Positions 14,324 through 23,140 of a stretch of 24,268 nucleotides of DNA are shown here, in pieces. The DNA is taken from positions 1-24,268 of the IMG/VR virus record IMGVR_UViG_3300025108_006336, one strand, 5' to 3'. Numbering within the stretch: the first letter of the stretch is position 1; each line of letters opens with the position of its first letter. Source of the stretch: a virus. Under the pieces are notes generated by a model that saw only the letters and a program-made list of their open reading frames with translations, had not been told where the DNA came from and searched no databases. The position numbers were made by a program, and so were the translations under genes.

Positions 14324-16462
14324 ATGGCAGAAGAATTTAAAGGCTTATCGCAAGAACAAATCGATAAAATTGATCAGTATAAAGCTAGTGCAGCAGAAAT
14401 CTATAAAAGCTATAGTGATATTAATGCACAACTTAAAGACGCGGTTGGTGCGCAAGACAAACTTGGAATTGGACAATTTAGATCTGTTAATATTACAAAG
14501 GATATTGCTAAACTACAGAAAGAAGCTATAAGCTCTACTAAAGCTGTAGCTAATTTAGAAAAAAAGAAAAGTGAAGAACTTGCTAAAGTAGTAGCATTAG
14601 AAGCCAAAAAAAATAATTTACTTATTAAAGCAGCCGGTACTTCTGGTAAAGTAAAAGAATTATTTTTAAAACAAGCAGAAAATCTAGCAAATGCAGCTGA
14701 TCAAGCTAAATTCATGGCTGAAGCCATTGGAGAAGTACAAAAAGATGCAGCTAAATTAAATAATTCAACTAAATTTTTTACTAGTCTATCCTCTGTTATA
14801 GGAGACATCCCAGGACTCCGTAAACTTTCCGGACCATTTGATGCCGCTGCAAAAGCATCAAAAGAAGCAGTCCTTAGTAACGCTAAGCTCAAAAAAGGAT
14901 CTAAAGATATGAAGAGTCCTTTTGCTGCTGGAATGAAAGGATTTGGAAAAAGTTTAAGCGGAATGGCTAAAGCTTTTGGTCCAGCCGGTATTATAGCAAC
15001 AGCATTAAAATTAATTTTTGAAATACTTAAAGGAGCGAATGCACAAGCTGTTGATTTAGGTAGGTCAATGGGGACTAGTGTACAAGAAGCTGATAATCTA
15101 CGTGCACGATTTGTAGGTGTAAGAAAAGGTATCGGTGAAAGTAGAGCTAACTTAGATTACTTAATTGAAGCACAAAAAGACCTTAACTCAGAATTTGGAG
15201 CAACATTTGGAGCATCCCAAGATATACTTAACTCTCAAACATTTCTTACAAAAAGATTAATGATGAGCAGCAATGAAGCTGCAGGACTTAATCTAAGAAT
15301 GAATGCAACAGGAGAAGCAGCATACGGTACTCTAGAAAATATTAATAATTTAAATAGAAGCTTTGCTCAAACCAATGGTTTTGGAATGAGTATGAAACAA
15401 CTTATGGGGCAAGTTGCTGGAGCTACTGGTCAAGTTGCAGCCTCATTTGGTTTTTCTAACGAAGCTATAGCAAAAGGAGTACTTCAAGTAAGAAGATTTG
15501 GAGTAAATTTACAACAAGCTTCTAATGTAGCTAGTAATTTATTAGATTTTGAACAATCTATAGGTGCTGAACTTGAAGCAGAACTATTAACAGGACAGCA
15601 ATTTAACTTAGAAAGAGCTAGAGCTAAAGCCGCAACCGGAGATATAGCAGGAGCAACAGCAGATGTATTATCTCAAATGCAGAATTTAACTGCTGAACAG
15701 AGAAGAAGTCCTATTATAATGGAAGCAATAGCTAAAGCAACAGGATTATCAGCAGATGAACTACAAAAAGCATACCTTATACAGGGTAATAATAAAGTAG
15801 CAGCTGAGGAATACTACAGAGTATTAAGAGAAGGAGATAAACAAGCCATTGAAGACTTTAAAACTAAATCAGGATTAGATAAAGCAACTATGGCTCAAAT
15901 AGAAGCAAGAAAAACATTAGAAGAAGATTTTGCTGAGGCAATGAAAGACTTAAAACAACAATTTGTAGGCTTAGCCAAAGGTGGTACTTTACAAAGTTTA
16001 GGTGCCTCGTTAAAAAAATTAATTAAGTTCATAGGTTTCTTGACCGGTACAAATCTAAGTATCGATGAAAAAAAGAAAATAGCAGACTTAGAAAAGAAAG
16101 GAATGTCTTCCGAAGAAGCTAGAAGATTAGCAACAGCCTCATCTGGACCAGGAGTTATGGACTATTTAGGACTTATGAGCCCTGGTGGACTTATTAACCT
16201 TCAGATGAAAAAGAAAAACGCAGAATTTGCTAATAAAAAAATTGCTGCAAATATGGCACTGCCAGATGTAATTAAACCTGATGATTTTACTATAAGACAA
16301 AATCCAAAAGATACTTTAGTAATGGCTGGTGGTACTCAATTTGGTAAAGAAACAAACGGATTACTTAGACAGCTTATATCAGCTGTAGAAGGAGGAAAGG
16401 TAATAAATTTAGAAGGTAGAAAAGTAGGTGAAACATTAGTAATGTCAAGCTATAAAAGTTAA
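14324..16462 (+). CDS. 29: tape measure protein (gp29-like)
   Basis: The 712-residue protein is probably the tape measure, which sets tail length and passes through the tube. It has a long alpha-helical, coiled-coil N-terminal half rich in Ala, Lys and Glu (about 1-190), then a glycine/alanine-rich hydrophobic stretch near 205-240 (FGKSLSGMAKAFGPAGIIAT, then ALKLIFEILKG) that could interact with membrane. Helical repeats continue to about 560. A conserved-looking C-terminus includes DTLVMAGGTQFG near 660 and GGKVINLEGRKVGETL near 690, typical of tape measure ends. T4 gp29 is 590 residues, so this predicts a somewhat longer tail if scaling holds. Its position directly after gp26/gp51 supports the call. 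Sequence similarity in such proteins is low, so gp29 is a positional name. Confidence 0.82.
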   Translation: MAEEFKGLSQEQIDKIDQYKASAAEIYKSYSDINAQLKDAVGAQDKLGIGQFRSVNITKDIAKLQKEAISSTKAVANLEKKKSEELAKVVALEAKKNNLLIKAAGTSGKVKELFLKQAENLANAADQAKFMAEAIGEVQKDAAKLNNSTKFFTSLSSVIGDIPGLRKLSGPFDAAAKASKEAVLSNAKLKKGSKDMKSPFAAGMKGFGKSLSGMAKAFGPAGIIATALKLIFEILKGANAQAVDLGRSMGTSVQEADNLRARFVGVRKGIGESRANLDYLIEAQKDLNSEFGATFGASQDILNSQTFLTKRLMMSSNEAAGLNLRMNATGEAAYGTLENINNLNRSFAQTNGFGMSMKQLMGQVAGATGQVAASFGFSNEAIAKGVLQVRRFGVNLQQASNVASNLLDFEQSIGAELEAELLTGQQFNLERARAKAATGDIAGATADVLSQMQNLTAEQRRSPIIMEAIAKATGLSADELQKAYLIQGNNKVAAEEYYRVLREGDKQAIEDFKTKSGLDKATMAQIEARKTLEEDFAEAMKDLKQQFVGLAKGGTLQSLGASLKKLIKFIGFLTGTNLSIDEKKKIADLEKKGMSSEEARRLATASSGPGVMDYLGLMSPGGLINLQMKKKNAEFANKKIAANMALPDVIKPDDFTIRQNPKDTLVMAGGTQFGKETNGLLRQLISAVEGGKVINLEGRKVGETLVMSSYKS

Positions 16463-16465
16463 CAT

Positions 16466-17800
16466 ATGTCAATTTTAAAAAATTATATAGAAGGTAAAAC
16501 TCAACTTAATAAACTTAAGTACGGAACTTTTAATGTAGGAAATGAACCTATCATACAAAAAACTATTCCTTCTACTATCGAAGAACAAGGTAATAGATCT
16601 AGCCAAGGAAGCAAAAGAGCAGACGACTTAGCAAGAATAGCTGCGTTAATGACTAGATCACAAGGATTAAGTTACCTATCTAATGAAGCACAGTTAGGTA
16701 GAGTAAGAATAAAAGGTAAAGAACAATCAGAAGAAGGATCTAGTCTTCTAGGTAACCTATTAGGTGGAAGTGTTAATGCAGCTAGAGTACTTGGTTCTAC
16801 ACTTGCACAAGTACCAGTTAATAACACAGGTATACATTTTGTAAAAGGCTTTCAAGCTAACAGTCATTACTTAGGTAGAAACTACGCTGGTGAAGTAAAA
16901 GAAGGCGGTAAGTTTGTAAATACTGGATTCGAAAAACAAGTCGCAGCTTTTGAATTAAAATCTCAAACAGCTCCTATTGAAATTACAGGTCAGGAAGCAA
17001 CGTTAATCTACAAAGGTCAGACACCTCCTGAAAAAGTACCTCAACCAAACCGTGAGCAAAAAATTGAAAATAGAGTAGGTCTAGGTAATATAAGTAAAAA
17101 AATATCGAAAGACCCTAAAACAACATATTCTAAATTTGTTATTAAAGATGAACTGGACAGAATAAATTTATTAGAACCATATAAAACCGGAGGACCAATT
17201 ACTACTTTTGAACAATTCAACGCAGTAAAAGATTCCAGAGATTTAGCTAAATTTAGATTTGAAGTTATAAATTCAGATAATAACGGTAAAAATACAGTAT
17301 TAGTTTTTAGAGCATTAATAGATAGTATAGATGATAGTCATACAGCTGATTGGAGTTCTACAAATTATATTGGTAGAGGAGAACCTTTTTATAATTATAT
17401 AGGCTCTCAAAGATCTATCAACCTATCTTTTAAGGTCGCTGCTATGACTAGGCATGAATTAAAACCAATTTACAATAAGTTAAATAATTTAATTTCTACT
17501 ACATCACCGACTTACAACACGGAAGGATTTATGAGAGGAACATTCACTAAGTTAACAGTAGGTAGCTTTTTTTATGAAATACCAGGATTTATAGAATCTT
17601 TAGACTTGTCTTGGAATACTACATATCCATGGGAAATAGCAATGACTGAACCTGATGTACCTGATTCAGACGATGACGTTCAAGAGTTACCAATGGTATT
17701 AGATGTTAGTCTAAGTTTTAGACCGGTTCATAGCTTTAGACCTGAAACTGGCAATACCCCTTTTTTAACTAGATCCGATAAAAAACCATTTTTACCATAA
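16466..17800 (+). CDS. baseplate-tail tube junction protein (gp48/gp54-like)
   Basis: The 444-residue protein begins 3 bases after the tape measure stop. The first 200 residues look flexible and partly low in hydrophobicity. The C-terminal 170 residues form the recognisable part: FRALIDSIDDSHTADWSSTN near 278, YIGRGEPFYNYIGSQRSI near 299, FKVAAMTRHELKPIYNKLNN near 320 and FFYEIPGFIESLDLSWN near 365, followed by PWEIAM. This pattern (R-x-x-x-F-Y-x-Y..., then G-x-x-x-x-x-PG-x-I) is the tube-like domain of the T4 gp48/gp54 group that caps the baseplate hub and starts tube polymerisation. I cannot decide between gp48 and gp54, and one protein may do both jobs. It overlaps the LysM gene by 1 base. 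Confidence 0.72.
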   Translation: MSILKNYIEGKTQLNKLKYGTFNVGNEPIIQKTIPSTIEEQGNRSSQGSKRADDLARIAALMTRSQGLSYLSNEAQLGRVRIKGKEQSEEGSSLLGNLLGGSVNAARVLGSTLAQVPVNNTGIHFVKGFQANSHYLGRNYAGEVKEGGKFVNTGFEKQVAAFELKSQTAPIEITGQEATLIYKGQTPPEKVPQPNREQKIENRVGLGNISKKISKDPKTTYSKFVIKDELDRINLLEPYKTGGPITTFEQFNAVKDSRDLAKFRFEVINSDNNGKNTVLVFRALIDSIDDSHTADWSSTNYIGRGEPFYNYIGSQRSINLSFKVAAMTRHELKPIYNKLNNLISTTSPTYNTEGFMRGTFTKLTVGSFFYEIPGFIESLDLSWNTTYPWEIAMTEPDVPDSDDDVQELPMVLDVSLSFRPVHSFRPETGNTPFLTRSDKKPFLP

Positions 17801-18102
17801 TGAGACGATATAAAGACATCGATAAATATAAAACTAAAGAAGGCATAAGTTATATTACTAATGCTATATATCCATCAGTTCCAGAGAATGAAGATGATAT
17901 ATACATAATTGCTTCTGTGAGTGATAGATACGATAAACTTGCTTTTCAATACTATAACGATTCTACTTTATGGTGGATTATAGCTTCTTCAAACAATCAT
18001 CAAAGAGCTTCTCTCAACCCTACACCGGGAGAGCAGATAAGAATACCTGCTTCTAAAGAGCTAGCTATACAGTTATATGATGATATAAATTCTTCAAGAT
18101 AA
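17800..18102 (+). CDS. 53: LysM-type baseplate wedge protein (gp53-like)
   Basis: The 100-residue protein contains one LysM-like module at about residues 30-90: DIYIIASVSDRYDKLAFQYY, then NDSTLWWIIASSNN, then PTPGEQIRIP. The D-R-x-D-x-L-A-x-x-x-Y-x-D-x-x-L-W-W-x-I-A signature is characteristic of gp53 of T4-like phages, where the LysM domain lies in the baseplate wedge. T4 gp53 is about 196 residues, so this is roughly the LysM half only, with a short N-terminal arm. The ATG overlaps the preceding stop (TAATG), and the next gene begins right after its stop, so the three genes are probably translated together. It could also be a generic tail LysM protein (gpX type). Confidence 0.8.
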   Translation: MRRYKDIDKYKTKEGISYITNAIYPSVPENEDDIYIIASVSDRYDKLAFQYYNDSTLWWIIASSNNHQRASLNPTPGEQIRIPASKELAIQLYDDINSSR

Positions 18103-20736
18103 ATGTCAATAGGTTGGTCAAAAAAATCGACTATATACAGTAATGTAGCTGAAAGTGTTGAGACACAGTTAAACACTAGAAAGAGTATAGTTGAAAAACG
18201 AAAACGCACTGATAGCGATCTACTATTTCTTAATAGTAATACCGGTTGGGTTAAATTATCTTCTGGAGCAGATGTTTCCAATACAGATAATAGTAATACA
18301 GCTAGCCAAAATATACTTTTTGGGGGCACCTACAACGGTTCCTTAAAACAAGGCTTTACTCAAGATAATAATAGCTCTTATTCTCATAGTAAACGATTCG
18401 GCTTTAGACCAATGGCTGGAATAACGAGAGTATCAATAAACTCTCAAGGCACTTTTGGTGCTATAAAGAAAGCAACTGTAGAATTTCAAGTAAATAGTTT
18501 AGACGATTTAGAAAAATTTGAAAGACTGTACCTACTTCCCGGGTATTCTATGCTACTAGAATGGGGACATTCCGTACTATTAGATAATAATACTGGGACA
18601 ACGTCCTCTAATATAAAAACATATAATAACTGGTTTGACGGGCTTCCACCTAATGATCCAAAAAAAGGAATACATAGAAGTGTTGCAATACTTAAACAGC
18701 TAAAAAAATTAAGAACAGATCAATCTAATAACTACGACGCTCTACTCGGTAAAACTAGTAACTTTATCTGGAGCTACAATAATGAAGGTGTTTATGACTG
18801 TTCGATTGATATAACAGGGTACGGCGAGCTAACAGAATCATTATCAGCTCTATTTCAACCAGGAGTAAGTGAAAAAGAAAGAGAATTAGGTATAGTTAAT
18901 AAGATATACCACTACCTTGATACAATACTCTCCTCGGTTCCTGCACCTACAGGAGGAATGACAGGAGTTATTAAGGAAAGAGATTTCAAATCAATGAAAT
19001 TTACAAATGATGCAAAACCAGAGATATTAAGAGAGTTTGATAATGTATTTGTAGCTAATATTGATACTGCTAACTCAGATAAACCATCTGGATTTAATTC
19101 GTACAGGTATATTACTTTAGGAAGCTTTTTAAATTTTATAAATAATAATTATCAGTTAAAAGACAGTAATATTCCTTTCGTAAAATTTTACTGCGGTAAA
19201 TTTGATTCTAAACCTTCAGGTAAGTACGAAAATAGAAATGCTTTTGCAACATTCAGTAATCATGTGTCTTTGCAACCTGATATATGTATTCTACCTAAAC
19301 CTAAAAATTCTAACGCTCTACTAAAACTAAATGTAGCATCTTCACAAGGAGTACATAACTGCATAAAAGGAAACACAGATGATTTACTAAATCTTTTAAT
19401 AAATGTTTCATTTTTAAAAAATATGTACTCAGAGATTTTGGAAAACAATAAGAATAAAGATATTAACATATACGATATGTTGAGAAGTTTGCTTGATTCT
19501 ATAAACTCTACTCTTGGAAATATAAATGATTTAGATTTATTCGAAGAAGATCAAAGGTACTATATTGTTGATAGAAAAATAACACCAAAAAATAATGAAA
19601 TTGGTTTTACTTTAGATCTAGTAGGACTTAAAGGACTCACCACTAATATATCGGTATCAAGTAATATACCTTCTAATGCTAGTAACCTGATAGCTATAGC
19701 AGCATCTGCAGGCGGTAGTAGTCTTACAGAAGACATATTTAGTTTTACTAATTTTTATGATAACGTAAGAGATAGAATTGTACCACAAAGATCTCTAGAC
19801 AATATTAATTCAGATAATGCCCAACAGCGAGCAGCTGAAGAAAATAAATTATATAATCATATATTAGATATTTCCGCATATTATAATGCTATTAATAAAA
19901 AAAATACCTTACCAACAGCTTCAATAGCAAAACTTAAACCTGCTCACCAAGCAGTAATGATATTATTATATAAAAATGAAATAATTACTAAAAAAACTAA
20001 CCCTCCCGGCATACTACCGATACAACTTAGCTTTGATATATTAGGAATATCAGGTTTTAGAATAACAGATGTATTTAAGCTTGGACCTGGTTTATTGCCT
20101 TCAAGATATAATGGCAATGTTAGTTTTACTATTACAGGTTTAGATAATAAAATCGAAAACAATCAATGGATTACCTCTATATCCGCTTTAATGATGATTA
20201 CAGCTCAATATAATGAGACAGTCGTAGTAAAGAACCCAATTACAGATAGAATAAAATTGATACAAGATATACTAGCAGTAGATCAAGACGATGAAAGTTT
20301 ATTTCCAAATGCTACAGAACTTAGAAAAATAATTGCAACTAAGCCTAATTTTTCTGAAAAAGGATATGAATTAACATCAAGTGGGGAAGATATTGAGAAA
20401 GTTACAGCTAATAGAGGACAGGTAATAATGAGTAATATACAGCGGAAACTCTCCGAAGAGGGTATAAAAGACTTACACTTTAGATGGACCGGTGGTCACG
20501 ATTTTTTCCATATACTTAACCCTATTCCACCAAAGTCAACTTTCCACAGGAAAGGAAGAGCTTTAGATTTAGCTATACAGCAAACTGCAACTACTGAGCA
20601 AGTAGAAAAAGCTTCTGCTATAGTGGAAGGTATTATTGCAGGTATGGTAGAATCAGGCTTAGTTAACTTTTTAAACGAATATAAGACACCAACAGGTCAC
20701 GCTACTGGCGGCCACTGGCACTTTACCTTTAATTAA
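18103..20736 (+). CDS. baseplate hub-like protein with C-terminal M15-type peptidase domain
   Basis: The 877-residue protein starts directly after the LysM gene. Its N-terminal part has hub-like features: FRPMAGITRVSINSQGTFG near 97-115, then ATVEFQVNSLDDLEKFERLY and LPGYSMLLEWGH near 140-155, the sort of tube-like beta domain seen in gp27-type hub proteins. The middle is long and hard to place. The last 95 residues form a D,D-carboxypeptidase/hedgehog-type (M15-like) domain, with GGHDFFH at 797-803, STFHRKGRALDL at 812-823 and GGHWHF at 869-874. H815, D822 and H873 (or H871) are the expected zinc ligands. It may thus be the cell-wall-cutting tip of the tail, taking the role gp5 lysozyme has in T4. 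Confidence 0.75.
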   Translation: MSIGWSKKSTIYSNVAESVETQLNTRKSIVEKRKRTDSDLLFLNSNTGWVKLSSGADVSNTDNSNTASQNILFGGTYNGSLKQGFTQDNNSSYSHSKRFGFRPMAGITRVSINSQGTFGAIKKATVEFQVNSLDDLEKFERLYLLPGYSMLLEWGHSVLLDNNTGTTSSNIKTYNNWFDGLPPNDPKKGIHRSVAILKQLKKLRTDQSNNYDALLGKTSNFIWSYNNEGVYDCSIDITGYGELTESLSALFQPGVSEKERELGIVNKIYHYLDTILSSVPAPTGGMTGVIKERDFKSMKFTNDAKPEILREFDNVFVANIDTANSDKPSGFNSYRYITLGSFLNFINNNYQLKDSNIPFVKFYCGKFDSKPSGKYENRNAFATFSNHVSLQPDICILPKPKNSNALLKLNVASSQGVHNCIKGNTDDLLNLLINVSFLKNMYSEILENNKNKDINIYDMLRSLLDSINSTLGNINDLDLFEEDQRYYIVDRKITPKNNEIGFTLDLVGLKGLTTNISVSSNIPSNASNLIAIAASAGGSSLTEDIFSFTNFYDNVRDRIVPQRSLDNINSDNAQQRAAEENKLYNHILDISAYYNAINKKNTLPTASIAKLKPAHQAVMILLYKNEIITKKTNPPGILPIQLSFDILGISGFRITDVFKLGPGLLPSRYNGNVSFTITGLDNKIENNQWITSISALMMITAQYNETVVVKNPITDRIKLIQDILAVDQDDESLFPNATELRKIIATKPNFSEKGYELTSSGEDIEKVTANRGQVIMSNIQRKLSEEGIKDLHFRWTGGHDFFHILNPIPPKSTFHRKGRALDLAIQQTATTEQVEKASAIVEGIIAGMVESGLVNFLNEYKTPTGHATGGHWHFTFN

Positions 20737-20737
20737 T

Positions 20738-21250
20738 ATGTACTTACCAAAATCGAAATATAACGTTAAACACACAAAAGGAGGTGAACTATTCAACGCA
20801 GATGGATCAGAATACATAGGCCCATTTATAGAGTCTTTTTCTGGAGAAGTATATAAAGGAAAAAAGTTTACAAGTAACACAACTCAACTCCAAGATCTTA
20901 GATCAGCAGATACCGGTGATGAATCTCCTTTAGTACTTAAAAACGATTATATAAAACCTACCGACAGAGATTACGAAATTGGTAAATTTAAAAGGTATTT
21001 TGTACAAGATAGAAGGACAAATGCAATTATAGAAGCAAATCGAAAAAATTATAATAGATTTGAATCAGTAAACTATGCAGTAACATTAAAATTAGACTGG
21101 ATTATTAAAGGACCAGTTGGAGATATAAATAAAGGACCTTATATTTACTTTGGAGCTACTTCACAAAACAAAGAAACTGTGCTAAAAGGTGAAAAAACAA
21201 TAAAAGGTTTATCACAAATAGTAAATAATTACAGACAGTTTGTAGTCTAA
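20738..21250 (+). CDS. probable tail/virion structural protein
   Basis: This 170-residue protein starts one base after the hub gene's stop. The N-terminus reads YLPKSKYNVKHTKGGELF, then GSEYIGPFIESFSGEVYKG. This 'lysine-rich turn, GGE, Y-x-GP-(F/Y)-I-E, Y-x-G-K' arrangement is what I would expect of small baseplate or tail-accessory proteins in such phages, but I cannot name the family. The rest is soluble with two possible beta strands (NYAVTLKLDWIIKGPVGDI and PYIYFGATSQ). No signal or membrane segment is present. Being last in the tail module it may decorate the baseplate or connect a fibre. The function is inferred from context only. Confidence 0.6.
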   Translation: MYLPKSKYNVKHTKGGELFNADGSEYIGPFIESFSGEVYKGKKFTSNTTQLQDLRSADTGDESPLVLKNDYIKPTDRDYEIGKFKRYFVQDRRTNAIIEANRKNYNRFESVNYAVTLKLDWIIKGPVGDINKGPYIYFGATSQNKETVLKGEKTIKGLSQIVNNYRQFVV

Positions 21251-21277
21251 AGAAATAATCTTATATTATATAAAAGG
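21240..21277 (+). promoter_or_regulatory. promoter before DNA polymerase gene
   Basis: TTGTAG (21240-21245) lies 16 bases before TATATT (21262-21267), inside TATATTATATAAAAGG. The element resembles those before gp26 and gp32. It starts within the end of the previous gene, and the ATG follows 6 bases after AAAGG, which might also serve as a weak ribosome binding site. Confidence 0.5.
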
Positions 21278-21283
21278 TTATGT

Positions 21284-22609
21284 ATGTTTTATATTATTGA
21301 GACAGATACTCAATTAGATCGGTTACAATCATTAGGTAGACTAGGAGGGTATGTAGATATTATACCAACCAGCTTCTACTATCACCCAAAATTAACAGAT
21401 ACTGTAGCAGTCTATATTAGACCTATAAACTCTAAACACGGTTTTATTATACCTATAGATCACGATGAAGGTTTAAATGTAGACAAACAACGTGTCTACG
21501 AACTGTTGAAAGCTTTTACTACACTTTATACGTTAGATAAAAAGCAACTACTCTATCACTTTAATCTACAGGGAGCAACTGATTTATCCCTACTTTACTC
21601 GATGGTTAAGTTCGATAGATTAGAGTATTCAAGAGATTTTTCTTATATCAATATATTCTATAATAAATTTAAGGATATTAGCATAACAAATAAACTTATT
21701 CCCATATCTAAGTTATATGAAGCAAGCGAAAGCATATACCATACAGTTAAAGATGTAATTAGTTTAGATATACCAAATGGATTCGATTTTTATAATAATA
21801 CAGCAACTAATGTATTCTTTTTATTAGAACAATCAGGTATAGGTATTTTTAAAGAACAATTTGAAGAGATGTTCACACCTAGAAACCCTAAATATAATAT
21901 AATTGACGATATTACATATAGTTACTACAATTTATATAATATTACTTCTAGACCTACCAATGCTTTTAATTCAGTAAACTATGCTGCTATACCTAAAACA
22001 GATAAACACCGAAAAAGCTTTAAACCACAAAATGATTTTTTTGTTGAATTTGATTTTGACGGATATCATGTTAGACTTCTTTGTGAACAATTAGGCTACG
22101 AATTAACTGAGGAATCAGCACATATGCAGCTTGCTAAAAAGTATTTTAAGAAATCTGTTATAGGTGACGAAGAGTACTCTAAAGCAAAACAAATAAATTT
22201 TCATGCTTTATACGGCAGAATACCGCAAGAGTATAAAGATGTTGATATTTTTGTAAAGATCCAAGAGTTTATTAACTCGTTGTGGATCAAGTATGAAGCT
22301 ATAGGAGAAGTAAATAATCCTACATCAAATAAGCCATTCACCGAGGAACTTAAAGATATGAATCCTCAAAAATTAATGAACTATTTAATGCAATCGTTGG
22401 AAACTTCAAGAAATATTACTATCTTAAAAGAAGTACTTAGGTATCTACAAAATAAAAAAACAAAGGTAGTACTCTATACTTACGATGCGTTACTTTTTGA
22501 CTTCAGTAAGGAGGATGGGAAGGACACTTTAGAAGAGTTAAAAATAATTTTAGAATCAGGTAACAAGTACCCGGTAAAATTTAAATACTCTAAAGATTTA
22601 TGTTTGTGA
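21284..22609 (+). CDS. short divergent family A DNA polymerase
   Basis: The 441-residue protein carries the three palm motifs of family A (Pol I-like) polymerases. Motif A is FDFDGYHVRLL with D257 in the place of the first catalytic Asp (D-Y-S-Q-I-E-L-R pattern). Motif B is AKQINFHALYG at 301-311 with K302, F306 and Y310. Motif C is YTYDALLF with D401. The RPTNAFNSVNYAAIPKTD block (223-240) corresponds to the R-x-x-S...NLQNIP element. Odd points: the usual HDE of motif C is YDA, and the O-helix Arg four residues before K302 is Tyr. Residues 1-190 look like a 3'-5' exonuclease remnant without a convincing DxE, and no 5' nuclease is present. It opens the replication module, where T4 would use a family B polymerase. 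Confidence 0.75.
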   Translation: MFYIIETDTQLDRLQSLGRLGGYVDIIPTSFYYHPKLTDTVAVYIRPINSKHGFIIPIDHDEGLNVDKQRVYELLKAFTTLYTLDKKQLLYHFNLQGATDLSLLYSMVKFDRLEYSRDFSYINIFYNKFKDISITNKLIPISKLYEASESIYHTVKDVISLDIPNGFDFYNNTATNVFFLLEQSGIGIFKEQFEEMFTPRNPKYNIIDDITYSYYNLYNITSRPTNAFNSVNYAAIPKTDKHRKSFKPQNDFFVEFDFDGYHVRLLCEQLGYELTEESAHMQLAKKYFKKSVIGDEEYSKAKQINFHALYGRIPQEYKDVDIFVKIQEFINSLWIKYEAIGEVNNPTSNKPFTEELKDMNPQKLMNYLMQSLETSRNITILKEVLRYLQNKKTKVVLYTYDALLFDFSKEDGKDTLEELKIILESGNKYPVKFKYSKDLCL

Positions 22610-22618
22610 AACACTTTA

Positions 22619-22630
22619 ATATTTATAACA
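22619..22630 (+). promoter_or_regulatory. promoter-like motif before gene at 22632
   Basis: ATATTTATAACA ends one base before the ATG at 22632. The same TATTTATAACA occurs before the tape measure gene. If it were a -10 box the transcript would start inside the coding region, so it may instead be part of an A/T-rich translation leader. Confidence 0.25.
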
Positions 22631-22631
22631 A

Positions 22632-23081
22632 ATGACAATGGTTGCAGAAAGTAGGTTCGACTATGACATCGACCCTATAACATTAAATGAAGATATGAGT
22701 AATAAATTATTCTGTACTTTCGCTACAGAAGAAACGCTTGAGCCTGTTTTAGAGAATATTCAAGAGCGCTACAACATCATTTACAATAAAATATTTGTAC
22801 TGTATTCGAAAAGTTTAAACGAATACATATGTACATATAATGTAGATTTCGGTAATGTAGGAACGTTTCTTGAAAATACTATACTTGTACATAGAAAAAA
22901 AGAATCCAACACCCTTTACACAATTAATGCTCTTAATACACTTATTAAAGAGCTTAACGGCGGACAATTAGATACCTCTTACAGAATTAACTGGCCAGAT
23001 TTTAGAAATTGTGTACTTCTTACAAAAGGACCAGATTTAAAAAGAATTAATACTAAGTTATATAAAATAATTGAGTTATAG
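22632..23081 (+). CDS. unknown protein between polymerase and gp32 genes
   Basis: The 149-residue protein is not one I can name. Two in-frame ATGs (22632 and 22638) are possible; the first gives 149 residues. It has an NKLFCTFATEETLEPVLENI segment near 25-44, an IFVLYSKSLNEYICTYNVD strand near 54-72, a TILVHRKKESNTLYTINALN block near 84-103 and IKELNGGQLD near 107. The strand-turn pattern suggests a small alpha/beta protein. The TLYTINALN...GG-x-x-D block looks conserved in marine T4-like phages beside gp32, from memory only. It lies between polymerase and ssDNA-binding genes, so a role in replication or late-transcription coupling is possible, but nothing in the sequence proves it. Confidence 0.55.
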   Translation: MTMVAESRFDYDIDPITLNEDMSNKLFCTFATEETLEPVLENIQERYNIIYNKIFVLYSKSLNEYICTYNVDFGNVGTFLENTILVHRKKESNTLYTINALNTLIKELNGGQLDTSYRINWPDFRNCVLLTKGPDLKRINTKLYKIIEL

Positions 23082-23119
23082 TTGCTCGTTAATTTTATTT
23101 TTCTTATATTAATATAAAG
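23082..23119 (+). promoter_or_regulatory. promoter before gp32 gene
   Basis: TTGCTC (23082-23087) is followed after exactly 17 bases by TATATT (23105-23110). The latter lies in TTATATTAATATAA, a perfect 14-bp palindrome (23104-23117). Spacing and hexamers fit a sigma70-like promoter, and the palindrome could also bind a dimeric regulator. Transcription would start before the gp32 ATG at 23141. Confidence 0.6.
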
Positions 23120-23140
23120 TTATTAATTAAAATTAGTTAT

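Noticed and set aside
18000-18329. 109-codon minus-strand frame over the LysM/hub junction
   Set aside because: It crosses two well-supported + strand genes that abut directly, and has no recognisable feature.
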